A DNA stretch of 64,000 bases from Actinernus sp. WN-2022. Lineage: Eukaryota > Cnidaria > Anthozoa > Actiniaria > Actinernidae. The translations under genes and the position numbers were made by a program. How positions within the stretch are numbered: the stretch's first letter is position 1; each line of letters opens with the position of its first letter. Below are positions 18,426-29,053 of the stretch, piece by piece. Below the pieces are notes generated by a model. It worked only from the letters and a program-made list of their open reading frames with translations, was not told the origin of the DNA and searched no databases. The stretch covers positions 101,721,321-101,785,320 of the forward strand of contig JAOWCC010001634.1 in the NCBI GenBank assembly GCA_030867875.1, in the 5' to 3' direction.

Positions 18426-19384
18426 TACAGTGTTACTCAATGAGAGTTCGATATAAAAAATGATTTTAATAATTTAAGAAACTGATGTGGTTTTTCTAAT
18501 GGCCTGGTGTATTAAACGAGTGGAAAGTGACAACACAACAACAAGACATGACTCACCAAGAACTCGACGATAACTTTAATACGCCTGTTTTATGCTGAAA
18601 CTGAACAGTGAATGACGAAGAATACAATGGGGTTTCTCTGGTTTCATGTAGAAATTCGTTTGAGAGGTTCCTGAATGTTCCTGAATGAAAATCGGGCGAT
18701 AAAACTTGCAGAGAACCAAGAACTGGCAGAATTTCGGAAGAGTAGATTATCATTCATGTGTATAGCGGCCATGCCAACGAAGCCGAGAGCCTCAAAAGCT
18801 ACGCAACACGGCCATCAGAGCAGCAGTCACAACACTGTTCCTTGGGATAAAGAAACTATCCTACTTCAGACCACAGAATCAGTAATCAGTGTCAACTATG
18901 CAGTTGTTGTAGAAAATTAAATAGTCGGCAATCCTCAACTCACGTGTCCAACTCTACTGCCGCTAATTCGCTAACGCTTTCTCTGTGAATGCTTTCCCAT
19001 CAGGCATTTTCAACGCCTTTATACACTATCACAATGTGCAGATTAACCTCTCTTGTGCTGACCTCTCTTTTGTTTCCTGCAAAAGTTTTGACCAGATGAC
19101 AATATTACAACCTAGTAATTTCTGTCTTTCACTTTTATCGATTGATATGTTCTATTCTTAGCAGGTTACTTCATTTAATAAGTAACCAGCTTTCAGATCG
19201 TCAATGTATTAAGCTGTCACAATGGAACCAATCAGCGACGAAAAATGTTGTAAACAAATCAAGTATATTAAAATGGGCTTTTCGCTGTCGTCAGTTTGCT
19301 TTTAGATTTTTACGCGGGTTCTTGTGATAGGTTGATAAGCTTAATTTCCTTCGACGTTCGCCTACGTTGAAGTTTATATTATAA

Positions 19385-19551
19385 AACAAATAAAAGATGG
19401 TTCTCCTTGTCATATAATAAAATAATGTACTTTCGAGATCTTGAAAAGCTGCTAAATGCACTCACGTTCCGCTCGTGCATCCGCAGTTTTTCAAGACCTC
19501 GAGCGTGCATTATTTTGTTATATAACAAGGAGAACCATCTTTTATTTGTTA
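19385..19551. repeat. inverted-repeat mini-element
   Basis: AACAAATAAAAGATGGTTCT at 19385 onward is matched by its inverse ending near 19551. The arms extend through CTCCTTGT and a TATATAA/ATAATG segment (about 45 bp each). The inner sequence carries further short inverted words (CGAGATCTTGAAAA and TTTTCAAGACCTCG). Confidence 0.8.
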
Positions 19552-19585
19552 AATATTTTCGTCACTTGAGCTTGGGGTGCCTGTG

Positions 19586-19678
19586 ATTCGACCTCATTTA
19601 ATTCGATGTTTGAATCAAACGTCGAATTTAATTATTTGGGGTGACCCAAATAGGTATTAGATTCGGCACACGAGTACT
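19586..19678. other. short spacer between two inverted-repeat elements
   Basis: It contains the 7-bp duplication of the element to the left, a palindrome GTTTGAATCAAAC with flanking TCGA words, and at 19667-19678 the 12-bp sequence repeated beyond the right end of the foldback element. Confidence 0.6.
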
Positions 19679-19966
19679 AGTAGTAGGAGAGGCATGGAAT
19701 TACCCCCCTTTTTAGGGCGCTATGCTAATTTTTAATAATAATAATAGCCTTTATTTATAGAGCGCCATTTCCAAAATGCCCAATAGCGCTTTACAAAATA
19801 TTTACAATATAAGTACATAAATATCATTAGCATTAAAAATCCTAATTTACAATTTCTCTTGATAAACAGAAATACTGAGAAAGATTAAAAAGCTATTAAA
19901 AATATATATAAAGTATCTCTAATAATCATAATAATAATAAAATATAATAGAATGCACCAAGCGCTT

Positions 19967-21871
19967 CTAATCATAGACCTTCTTAAAAAGATGTGTCTTC
20001 AGTTGAGTTTTAAAAGTAGTTAGCGAGCTACATAGTCTCAAACTCTGAGGCAGATCATTCCATAGCGAGGGTGCTGCGCAAGAAAACGCTCTGTATCCAT
20101 AACTACGCAGATTGTACGAAGGAGCGACAAGTCTCATGCTAGCGGATGATCTCAAATTGCGCCTCGGTATATATAAATTAATAAGATCAATTATGTACCC
20201 TGGTGCTATTCCATGCAAAGCCTTATAAGTGATAAGTAGTAATTTGTACTCAATACGTTGTTCTATCGGCAACCAATGTAGGTTGTACATAACCGGTGTT
20301 ATATGATATTTCTTACGAGAAAGCGTCACGACACGAGCGGCAGCATTCTGAACACTCTGTAAGCGATCAGTCAGATATTTGGGTAGTCCATACAGTAGGG
20401 AGTTGCAGTAGTCGAGCCTAGAAGTTACAAAAGCGTGGACTAGTGTCTCAGCTGACTGAAAGCGGAGGTATTTCCTGATGCGGCTGATATTTCTTAAGTG
20501 ATAGAATCCTGATTTGCAAACGCTGGTAACATGTTGCTCCATTGACAATGGTGAGTCAAATATGACGCCAATGTTTCTGGCCGCATCTGATGGATGGATG
20601 ATTTCATCGCAGACAGAAAGCGAATCAAACGGTAGCTGGGGTCGATGTTTAGCATTTAAGAAAAGTAGCTCAGTCTTATCCCCGTTTAACTTCAGCTTAT
20701 TCCATGTCATCCAGGCATCAATTTATTGGACACAGGACTCAATCTTCGAAGTTGCCATGTCGAGGTCACGGGTATCAGATGAGTTGAAGGTGATGTACAT
20801 CTGAGTGTCATCGGCATAGAAATGATATTGCATGCCATGCCTCTGAAGCAGATCACCAAGAGGCGATGTATACATGGTGAACAACATAGGCCCCAGTATG
20901 CTGCCTTGGGGGACCCCAGAACGAAGGAGGCGGACGGATGACTGAGCCCCACAAATATTGACGGTCAGCGTCCGGTCGGTGAGGTACGACTTAAACCAAT
21001 CATGCGCCTTATCAACTATCCCAAATTTGTAGGAGAGCCGGGACAACAAGATCTCATGGTCGACCGTATCGAACGCAGCTGATAAATCCAATAATAAGAG
21101 GATAACATACTTCTGGCTGTCGATGGCCCTCAGGATAACGTCCTGGACCTTTAGTAGCGCTGTCTCTGTACTGTGGAATTCTTTATATGCGGACTGGTAC
21201 AATTCAGCCAATTTGTTATCTTTGATGTGTTGATGTGTTTGATTTGCCACCACCTTTTCTATGGACTTAGAAATAAACTTCAGATTAGATATAGGACGGA
21301 AGCTGAAATAATCGTCCGTGTCCATAGAGGCCTTTTTAACACGAGGCTCAAGAGACGCAGCTTTCAAGCTCTTTGGTAGAACTGCTTGCGACAGTGAGGT
21401 GTTTACCACTTTGGTTATAACAGGAAGTAGATCTTCAAGACACTCCTTCAGAACTTGGCCAGGGATTGGGTCAAGAATGCAAGACTTGGCAGCTGGTTTT
21501 CTAATAAGATTACACAGTTCCTCTTCTGTTATGGCATTAAAGCATCTGAGCTTGATATCACACGATGACGGAGAAGTGGTATACTGAAAATCAATTAAAC
21601 CAGACTGGCATCTCAAGGAAAGTCCATTCCGAATCAGAGATACCTTGTTGTCAAAATAGTCTGCAAACTGATTAGCAAGCTCTACAGGGGAGTCACATGG
21701 TGGATATTTCCGCTCTACGTTCCCCTGTAACAGTTTTTCCACAGACTTAAAAAGTTCCCTCTGATCTGATCCACATCCAGCAATAATAAGAATAAGAATA
21801 GTAGTCTTTCTTAGCAGACATAATAAGTCCATTAACAGTACTACATTGCTGCACGTATTGTTGCCTGTCAA
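19967..21871 (-). pseudogene. LINE reverse transcriptase (one internal stop)
   Basis: All major motifs are present: RPISNLKFISKSIEKVV, AFDTVDHEILL, SGVPQGSILGP, FYADDTQMYI and the C-terminal LGVIFD-like, SRLDYCNSLLYGLP and RVVTLSRKKYH blocks. The frame is open from 21871 to a TAA at about 20723, then open again in the same phase to 19967. One stop codon therefore separates two long open blocks, which indicates modest decay. It copies LINE RNA into DNA at the nicked target. Confidence 0.92.
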
Positions 21872-21901
21872 CAGTCAGCTTCGATTTGCGCCAGCGACGC
21901 T

Positions 21902-23154
21902 CTAAGCGTCTCCTCCGCACTTTCTGCTCTTGAATATGACTCGTATACCACGAGACACAGGACGCATAGTAATTACTCGTGTCTTGACTGGGGCATGGTT
22001 ATCCAGCAGAGAAGTTAAGACCGTTTCATAGCGTCCAATCCGATCATCCAATGTTAAACGTGAGAAGGATTCATTCAGTAGGTCAGAGTCCCGTATATCA
22101 TTACGTAAACGTTCAAAATCAATATGCCTCAGTCTTCTGTAAGTAATCTCTTTTCTCTCTAAGGGTGGCTTTGCCAGCAGAATTTTACAGCTCACTGCAC
22201 AGTGGTCAGACAGTACTGGGTCAGATATTTCAGTATTACAGATGATCTTGTCTCCAGTTCTGGTGATAGCAACGTATGGTTGCTCTTATGCGTAGGTTTA
22301 TCGATATGTTGAACATAGTCGAAGGAGTGTAGCAACTGCATGAACTTATTTGCAGGGGCATTGTTGATATTGTCTACGTGGAAATTAAAATCTCCAGTTA
22401 TAAGTACCGGCCCATTATCTGTCGACAGCTGCTCAAGAAATCCCTTAAATTCAGAGAAGAAAACTCCGCTTGTTTTCGTTGATGGTGGACGATAAACAAC
22501 AACAATCCTCAGTGACTTAGAGGCATATTTCGAAGTCATGTTGATGTGCTCAAATGACTCAAACCTCTTGGAAGGTTTTAACTTGAGCGCCAGTGATTTC
22601 TTAAACATTAAAGCCACACCACCACCGCGGCCCACTAGTCTAGGGATGTGTTTGAAGACATATCCAGTCGGAGTAATTTCATTGATGGCTAACGCATCCG
22701 CGTCATCCGGCGCAAGCCAAGTTTCAGTTAATGCCATAATGTCAACACTGTTCTCCACGACAAAGTCATTAAGTAATGTTGCTTTGTTCTTGATTGATCT
22801 AGCGTTAAGTAAACAGAAATCAATAGCCTTGCAAGGTTTGAACGTAGGAGCCAATGGCGTTCGAGGAATTGTAATTAGATTGTCGAAACATACGCCGCGT
22901 TGTTGTTTAGGGTGACGCTGTCGAGCGCTAGCAGCGATGTAATCCCATGACTTCTTAATAAATTCAGTACTTTGTGAACAATGCACAGTTATACGGTTGA
23001 GAGGGTTGTCAGTTCGAATACACCACGGTGCATTGCTTCTTGAAGACCGACACGTTGAGACAATAGAAGGAATGCTGTTGTTCACGGGCCCAAGTCCCCA
23101 TTCAATGGCAGATGGAATGCCGCAGTGCTGTTTGCGTAATAAGCGCATGGGCAT
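21902..23154 (-). pseudogene. LINE AP-endonuclease (broken)
   Basis: The endonuclease/exonuclease/phosphatase fold is recognisable from NARSIKNK, ALTETWL, VYRPPSTK, ITGDFNFHVD and, after a frameshift near 22270, DPVLSDHCAV. This enzyme nicks target DNA to prime reverse transcription. The catalytic Asn, Glu, Asp and His residues are present but spread over two frames (22192-23154 and 21902-22195). A third frame change follows before the reverse transcriptase. Confidence 0.88.
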
Positions 23155-23855
23155 CTGTGTCGTCTTATCCTGACTTTGGTTGGAATGCGTCTATGGAAAC
23201 TAGGAATGATGCTGCTAACAGCCCAACTACCACCAGTAGACAATGGTCCAGTGTCTTCCAAATGACTGCCATTGTTGTTAACAACAACAACTTGGTAGGA
23301 GTCGAGTGAGCGTTGCGTCGACCAACCAACAAAATGTCGATGTTCTGAAGCGAGTATGGGAGGTCCCGGCATAATACAGCTCCCCAAGCTGAAAGGCCAT
23401 GTTGGAAATGCTGTGGTATGAGTAGAATTGTTAAACCGACAGCCAGAAAGGAGCAAGGCCAGCAGAACTACGGACAAACTAGATCCGTGACCGCACCTCA
23501 TTAGAGCACCAGAGGCAAGGCGCTATCATTAATTCAGATGACGTCAGTCTTATTGTCTTAGGTCATGCATAAATTAATTAGGGCGTACGGCCCTTTTTTA
23601 AGGCGCTATGCTAATTTTTAAGGCGCTCTCATGAATAAAGTGAGGCGCGCTCATGAATAAAGTGCGGTAAAGTGCAGCGCTCTCATGAATAAAGTGGAAT
23701 CTCATTAACTCAGAGGATTATCTATTATTTCTGTGAATGAGGTCATCGATCTATTCGGGCATGTTTGGGCAAAGCTTGAGCGGCTATAAAACCAGAACCT
23801 GTGTCTCTGAGTGAGTACAACCCAAAGTGTAAAACCAGAAAACTCCAACTACAAG

Positions 23856-23927
23856 ATGGCAAGGAAATCTATATCAGAAGACACTATTTGCATCGATGAA
23901 GTTGAAGTTGTCGAAATAAACAGATAA
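23856..23927 (+). pseudogene. truncated left-arm copy of the small Cys/His gene
   Basis: It starts like the right-arm gene (MARKSISEDTICIDEVEVVE) but reaches a stop after 23 codons because of a small deletion/substitution at about 23915-23927. The remainder of the homologous sequence follows in another frame. Confidence 0.6.
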
Positions 23928-24113
23928 TTTCACAGGATATCAAGTACAATACATTTGGTGTATGCTGCACTCTGTGAAAAACCAATCTATGCCGAGAAAC
24001 AAAGACAATGTGAAACAGATCACCCAAATCAAAGACAGCACGATTGCTTGATGAGAGAAATCGTGGAATTTGTTCTACGATAATGCAAAAGAAAAAGTCA
24101 AACCAGACAAAGT

Positions 24114-24392
24114 GTGGGAGATTGTGAACGCTGTTGCTACATGTTGAACAGTGAAATTCATCGCTCATGGAAAGTTTACCTATATGAACTTTACAAGTTA
24201 CCCTGGACCACAGTGTATCTCTTACATCTTCAGTTCAGTAACAACGGCTCTTGTATCATTGATCAAGTGCTTAAAGTAGTGAGACGTGAAACACATCCAC
24301 TGAATGACAATGAACACTACGGCTTTGGCTCAAGATATTCTGTGTCTGGTCCAGACACGTTTTCTGAACAGTTACCTATGCAGATAGATTGA
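24114..24392 (+). CDS. 92-codon ORF identical in both arms (left copy)
   Basis: It encodes the same 92 residues as 25636-25914 on the opposite strand (GDCERCCYMLN at the start, SGPDTFSEQLPMQID at the end). The first codon is GTG, so it is probably a downstream part of a longer, frame-broken gene and not an independent ORF. The overlapping frame upstream (NAKEKVKPDKVWEIV) also looks protein-like. Function unknown. Confidence 0.35.
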   Translation: MGDCERCCYMLNSEIHRSWKVYLYELYKLPWTTVYLLHLQFSNNGSCIIDQVLKVVRRETHPLNDNEHYGFGSRYSVSGPDTFSEQLPMQID

Positions 24393-24559
24393 CTTATGAT
24401 AAGCATCAAACTTATGGCAAAATGTAATCACCCTGGTCAAGCATACACGTAATTATTGTAAGATAATAGCTTCGAATGTTAAAATACGTCGGTGTTTACA
24501 GAACAGTGTAATAAAATCTTGTTGCAACAAATAAACTTGTTTAGTATGTCATTGAAAAT

Positions 24560-25460
24560 AGAAAATTATTCTCTAAAACTGAACTATAATTACCATACGA
24601 ATAAAAACAAACCACCACATAAATTAAACAAAGTTTATTCAATCTCAAAAACACCAATTTACAGTTCGTTTTCCTTATAGTCGCGGAGTTGATAACTTTT
24701 TTTTTTCTCAGACTCGCAATATCTAAACCCCTTTGTAGTGTAAATAGTAAGAACAAACTACTCGTCATAGGTCTATTTTCCTATACAGTTAATAACTCAT
24801 AAGATAATTGTATACAAAATCCGGTATGGTTCATTAGATCAACTCTGCTATTGTTCTTAGGGATTAGCGATAACTAAAGGGCCTATTGTTTTGAGGAAAA
24901 CTCTTGAGATGCAAATTCTACTCTAAAAGTGAACTATAATTACCATACGAATAAAAACAAACCACCATCTCAAAAACACCAATTTACAGTTCGTTTTCCT
25001 TATAGTCGCGGAGTTGATAACTTTCTTATTTCTCAGTTCTTGGGTTGATATAATGTACCGTGTTACAAGATTACACTGATTTATGTTTCATGGATTTTTT
25101 TTCTTGTTGACCAATGCTGCTTACTGATAAAAACTTTATTTTTTGAAGTTTCGCTTCTTGTAAATATGGTTCACGTTCTTGAATTGATAACCTATGGACT
25201 TGTGCCAAGTGGTTGGATAATTTAACAAGATACTTTGATCCACAATTAGGTACAGGGCAGTTTTTCAAAGTCCGATTTTCCATGTTCACTCGTTGAAAGT
25301 TAGTATCAAATAGCACAAATCTACTTGATCGTCCCTTTTATCTCCTTGCATGCCTATAAGGAAAACGAACTGTAAATTGGTGTTTTTGAGATTGAATAAA
25401 CTTTGTTTAATTTATCTGGTGGTTTGTTTTTATTCGTATGGTAATTATAGTTCAGTTTTA
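24560..25460. repeat. repeated 100-bp segment around the foldback centre
   Basis: A segment starting GAACTATAATTACCATACG and ending near TAGTCGCGGAGTTGATAACTTT occurs at about 24580-24700 and 24930-25025 in direct orientation. Its inverse lies at about 25358-25458. The middle copy lacks an internal stretch of about 20 bp. Confidence 0.8.
25071..25283 (-). CDS. single C2H2 zinc-finger protein in the foldback centre
   Basis: From MENRTLKN this is a 70-residue protein with one finger, C-P-V-P-N-C-G-S-K-Y-L-V-K-L-S-N-H-L-A-Q-V-H, followed by a charged helical tail (REPYLQEAKLQKIKF). I recall similar short finger proteins repeated in cnidarian genomes next to mobile DNA. It is in the unique centre between the arms, on the same strand as the right-arm gene. 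It may be the element's DNA-binding protein; that is a guess. Confidence 0.5.
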   Translation of the reverse strand: MENRTLKNCPVPNCGSKYLVKLSNHLAQVHRLSIQEREPYLQEAKLQKIKFLSVSSIGQQEKKSMKHKSV

Positions 25461-25635
25461 GATAAAAAAAAATTTCAATGACATACTAAACAAGTTGTTT
25501 TGTTGCAACAAGATTTTATTACACTGTTCTGTAAACACCGACGCATTTTAACATTCGAAGCTAATCTTACAATAATTACGCGTATGCTTGAGCAGGGTGA
25601 TTACATTTTGCCATAAGTTTGATGTTTATCATAAG

Positions 25636-25914
25636 TCAATCTATCTGCATAGGTAACTGTTCAGAAAACGTGTCTGGACCAGACACAGAATATCTTGAGC
25701 CAAAGCCGTAGTGTTCATTGTCATTCAGTGGATGTGTTTCACGTCTCACTACTTTAAGCACTTGATCAATGATACAAGAGCCGTTGTTACTGAACTGAAG
25801 ATGTAAGAGATACACTGTGGTCCAGGGTAACTTGTAAAGTTCATATAGGTAAACTTTCCATGAGCGATGAATTTCACTGTTCAACATGTAGCAACAGCGT
25901 TCACAATCTCCCAC
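25636..25914 (-). CDS. 92-codon ORF identical in both arms (right copy)
   Basis: Inverted, residue-for-residue identical copy of 24114-24392. Complete identity over 92 codons shows that the two arms were copied or gene-converted recently. Confidence 0.35.
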   Translation of the reverse strand: MGDCERCCYMLNSEIHRSWKVYLYELYKLPWTTVYLLHLQFSNNGSCIIDQVLKVVRRETHPLNDNEHYGFGSRYSVSGPDTFSEQLPMQID

Positions 25915-25944
25915 ACTTTGTCTGGTTTGACTTTTTCTTTTGCA

Positions 25945-26184
25945 TTATCGTAGAACAAATTCCACGATTCCTCTTCGATCGGATAACATCAAGCAATCGT
26001 GCTGTCTTTGATTTGGGTGATCTGTTTCACATTGTCTTTGTTTCTCGGCATAGATTGGTTTTTCACAGAGTGCAGCATACACCAAATGTATTGTATTTGA
26101 TATCCTGTGAAATGCTCTGTTTCTTTCGACAACTTCAACTTCATCGATGCAAATAGTGTCTTCTGATATAGGTTTCCTTGCCAT
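25945..26184 (-). CDS. small Cys/His protein in right arm of foldback element
   Basis: From the methionine of MARKPISED this is a 79-residue protein. It contains an amphipathic segment (RISNTIHLVYAALCEK) followed by a Cys/His cluster, C-E-T-D-H-P-N-Q-R-Q-H-D-C-L. The same order, a hydrophobic TLY helix then CEGC...QYHSCL, occurs in the second early protein of the right viral element (51102-51665). That suggests a shared family, although the resemblance is short. The ORF ends at a stop at 25945 and homologous-looking codons may continue in another frame, so it may be a damaged longer gene. A TATA box lies upstream in the arm. Confidence 0.45.
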   Translation of the reverse strand: MARKPISEDTICIDEVEVVERNRAFHRISNTIHLVYAALCEKPIYAEKQRQCETDHPNQRQHDCLMLSDRRGIVEFVLR

Positions 26185-26602
26185 CTTGTAGTTGGAGATT
26201 TCTGGTTTTATACTTTGGGTTGTACTCACTCAGAGACGCAGGTTCTGGTTTTATAGTCGCTCAAGCTTTGCCCAAACATGCCCGAATAGATCGATGACCT
26301 CATTCACAGAAATAATAGATAATCATCTGAGTTAATGAGATTCCACTTTATTCATGAGAGCGCCGCACTTTATTCATGAGCGCGCCTCACTTTATTCATG
26401 AGAGCGCCTTAAAAATTAGCATAGCGCCTTAAAAAAGGGCCATACGCCCTAATTAATTTATGGATGACCTAAAACAATAAGTCTGTGACGTCATCTGAAT
26501 TAATGAGATCGCCTTAAAAGTTAGCATAGCGCCCTAAACATTAGCATAGCGCCCTAAAAAGGGGGGTAATTCCATGCCTCTCCTACTACTCACACGAGAA
26601 CT

Positions 26603-27114
26603 TCGACGTTTGAACTGCATGGATGTTGTTTTGAAAGTAACTAATATAATGATTACAATGATTGCCATTCTTGGCGAAGTTAGACAAACTTTGGCTAACT
26701 TTTGAATATATATAGCTATTTCAGAAAAACGTCGCGACAAGACCAAAGGGAATATGAGATATTTACAACATTTATGCTTCTACCTCCAAAAGGATGGTAG
26801 ATGGTCAGTTCCTCAGAATCAAAACTGAAGACTGAAATGTTGTATGGTCAATGCATGGCTGTTGTAGATATTTAGTGATCACTATCCATGGTCCCTTTCG
26901 ATCTTGTCTGGTAGACTAGATGCTTTTTTTATATTTATATGTTTTGAAATAGATGTATACCGCTGGATACGTTATTATCAGTACAATGTCTTGAAAGTAA
27001 GTAGTTGTATTTTGAAGTTGATTAATTCACTGTAACCAGTGTTATAGAATGAGAGCAGGAGTAAATAAATATGAACGTACTTACTTGTAAACCGTCTGAC
27101 CCCAAGTCACTGCT
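26603..27114. other. no gene seen
   Basis: AT-rich intergenic DNA with a TATATATAGC stretch and AATAAA-type words, but no supported ORF or repeat. Confidence 0.5.
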
Positions 27115-27222
27115 AGGGGTATAGAATGGTAAAATCGAAGACTCGCCGAGACGCCGAGATTTTGAGACTTGCTTGAATTTTGCCGAGACTCACGATTTTT
27201 TTAGGGACCATTCTATACCCCT
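27115..27222. mobile_element. 108-bp mini-element with 16-bp inverted repeats
   Basis: AGGGGTATAGAATGGT (27115-27130) and its exact inverse (27207-27222) bound the element. ACTGCT flanks it on both sides as a perfect 6-bp target-site duplication. The interior has a GACTCGCCGAGACGCCGAG repeat of a CCGAGA word. It is non-coding. Confidence 0.85.
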
Positions 27223-28507
27223 ACTGCTTCATTCCAATCCAGTCATTAGGCCGTTAAATGTTAGTTTTACAATGAGTTGCTTAAAAGACTACTGATGTAC
27301 CCTGGTCCCAGATGCTTTCTCCATGACATGACTTCGCTAGAGAAAAGTCGCGAAGAGGCGATAAGCGAGCCTCGGAGCGACAATAAGAAAAGAGAGAGAG
27401 AGAGAACCTCTGGCAGCGGGTGGCAGTTGACTGATCTTACCGCACCAATAGATTTGAACTAGGGACAAGATTTGTCCTTTCCTCCTGTATGTAGGAAATA
27501 TTTAATTACCTTATAGCGTTCTCCGATTGGCTGTTATCTACTGCTAGGAGAGTGGGGTTGAGTTAGAAATTGCAATTAATGGGAGTGGGATAAGTAGAAA
27601 AGTGAATGTCACTATCGAAAGCGAGAAAGTTTATGGCTGTTTCTTAAATAATTTAACGAAGATATCTATGACTGTCGAATATTAATAGCCCGGCTTGCAA
27701 TTGGCAATGGCATCACTTGCGGGGTGACTTGTACCCTAGTCATAGAGGTTTTCTCTGTACAGCTCAGAGAAAGGCTAGAGATCGAGAGTCAATAGAAAGA
27801 AACCTCACGACTAGCGGGCGGCAGTTGACTGATCTCACCACGACAATACATTTGAAGGCAGCGAAGGTCATCAGTAGAAAGGTTTATCATGAATAAACCG
27901 GCAGCAGAGTTGGAGCAAATCAACAGCTGGGAAAAATTATCTGTTCTGTTCTCTGAGCAACCGGAGAAACCTTCAGCTCTGAAACCGGTACGGGTATTAC
28001 AATAAGTTGACTTGATCTTCTTGATCGCGCGTGCTCTCTATTTCTTGAATGTTTACCCGCTGTTTACGACAAACTTAATTAATTAGTCTGAAGCGAATCT
28101 TTAGCACATCTCTCTTGTTGTTCACGGCCTTTATATTCTTCTAGTTGAAATTGGACGGACTTTACATAAGCCGCTCGAAATCAAAATGCATTTCAAACTT
28201 TAGGGTTATATCGGACACGCTCGCAAGGGTACGCACTTATATGACATGATGTCAAAAGCTTAATAATTTTGCATGCGGAAATGAGCAAATGTGAAGGATC
28301 GCCTAAGATCTCATCCAGTTAAAGCCCGTAATTTGTTGAATTAAGATCAGTACTGTAGAATAAGTAGGGTCCATATAAAAGCCTGTCAAAGATCGTCCGT
28401 GAATAACTTTGGGCAAGGAGCAGAAGTACGTGAAATTTTGAAGCATTGACGAAATCGTTTCCGTTCTGCGACGCACGTATTCAAAATATTTCCTTTCTAC
28501 TCCCTGG
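27223..28507. other. dispersed-repeat fragments, no gene
   Basis: It contains a fragment beginning TACCCTGGTCCCAGA (about 27298) and ending near GAACCTCTGGCAGCGGG, which resembles the ends of the element at 42312-42951. There are also two copies of GGCAGTTGACTGATCT (27421 and 27826). An AATTAATTAGT stretch follows. No protein-coding gene is supported. Confidence 0.5.
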
Positions 28508-28511
28508 TTAA

Positions 28512-29049
28512 AGTGCCCCTCAACCCTTTTGCAATTTTTATATATATGAAACTTTGAAAGGTTTTGAGTACTTCTGCGAAGAAATTGTTGGCTTACAGAG
28601 GATACTCTATGTTCTAGGCTTGTTTGAAATGGTGAAAATGTGACCTCTCCTGACCCATTACCGTGTAAGAAAAAGCCTGGGTCGATTCCCTATTTTACGT
28701 CATCCAATTAATTCGACTTTTAATAACTTGAATAAATATTTAGCATTTTGTCTAAAATAGCTGTTTTCTTTACTAAAATCTCACAGACTGAGTATATTCT
28801 CTATATATCGATGCTGTTGTGATAGAAAGGCGTCATGGACAATAATGCATTAATGAGGTGACGTAAGATAGGGAATCGACCCAGGCTTTTTCTTACACGG
28901 TAATGGGTCAGGAGAGGTCACATTTTCACCATTTCAAACAAGCCTAGAACATAGAGTATCCTCTGTAAACCAACAATTTCTTCGCAGAAGTACTCAAAAC
29001 CTTTCAAAGTTTCATATATATATAAATTGCAAAAGGGTTGAGGGGCACT
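28512..29049. mobile_element. TTAA-flanked MITE, copy 1
   Basis: The 538-bp element starts AGTGCCCCTCAACCC and ends with its inverse, with TTAA immediately outside at both ends (28508-28511 and 29050-29053). The arms of about 200 bp pair almost throughout and include ACCTCTCCTGACCCATTACC and CTGGGTCGATTCCCTA. A second copy of nearly the same length is at 38901-39439. TTAA duplications are typical of piggyBac- or Kolobok-mobilised elements. Confidence 0.92.
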
Positions 29050-29053
29050 TTAA

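Larger units (their letters stand above)
17320..19585. mobile_element. 2.27-kb inverted-repeat DNA transposon with 7-bp duplication
   Basis: CACAGGCACCCCAAGCTCAA starts at 17320, and its inverse, ending GGTGCCTGTG, stops at 19585. The terminal repeats continue with one small gap into ATATTTTCGT. ATTCGAC lies immediately outside both ends (17313-17319 and 19586-19592), a perfect 7-bp target-site duplication. No transposase is recognisable, so it is non-autonomous or has lost its gene. It contains further inverted repeats listed separately. The superfamily is not clear. Confidence 0.85.
19736..23515 (-). mobile_element. near full-length L2/CR1-like LINE
   Basis: This is a non-LTR retrotransposon on the minus strand. 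The 3' end at 19736-19800 has the classic GCGCTCTATAAATAAAGGC followed by an ATT microsatellite tail. Reading from the 5' side (about 23515) it carries a short cysteine-containing leader, an AP endonuclease and a reverse transcriptase, listed separately. Frameshifts and at least one in-frame stop show it is no longer active. It is inserted in the left arm of the foldback element, as the right arm lacks it. Confidence 0.9.
23516..24690. repeat. left arm of the foldback element
   Basis: This stretch is the inverse of 25370-26510 with few differences. It includes repeats of GCGCTCTCATGAATAAAGTG, a TATA box, the small Cys/His gene (here broken) and the 92-codon ORF that is identical on the other arm. 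Confidence 0.9.
25370..26510. repeat. right arm of the foldback element
   Basis: Inverted copy of 23516-24690. The arms differ by small indels and substitutions, for example an extra GTAAAGTGCA segment near 23670 on the left arm and an 8-10 bp insert near 25975 on the right. Confidence 0.9.
19679..26590. mobile_element. large foldback element (6.9 kb) with a LINE in its left arm
   Basis: AGTAGTAGGAGAGGCATGG starts at 19679 and its inverse ends at 26590. CACACGAGTACT (19667-19678) and CACACGAGAACT (26591-26602) flank it as a probable 12-bp target-site duplication with one difference. The two arms are inverted copies over roughly 1.2 kb. The left arm is split by a 3.8-kb LINE, and the centre of about 0.7 kb is unique. 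Each arm carries the same small genes with a TATA box (GGCTATAAAACC at about 23781). Without the LINE the element is about 3.1 kb. No transposase was recognised, so how it moves is unknown. Confidence 0.85.
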
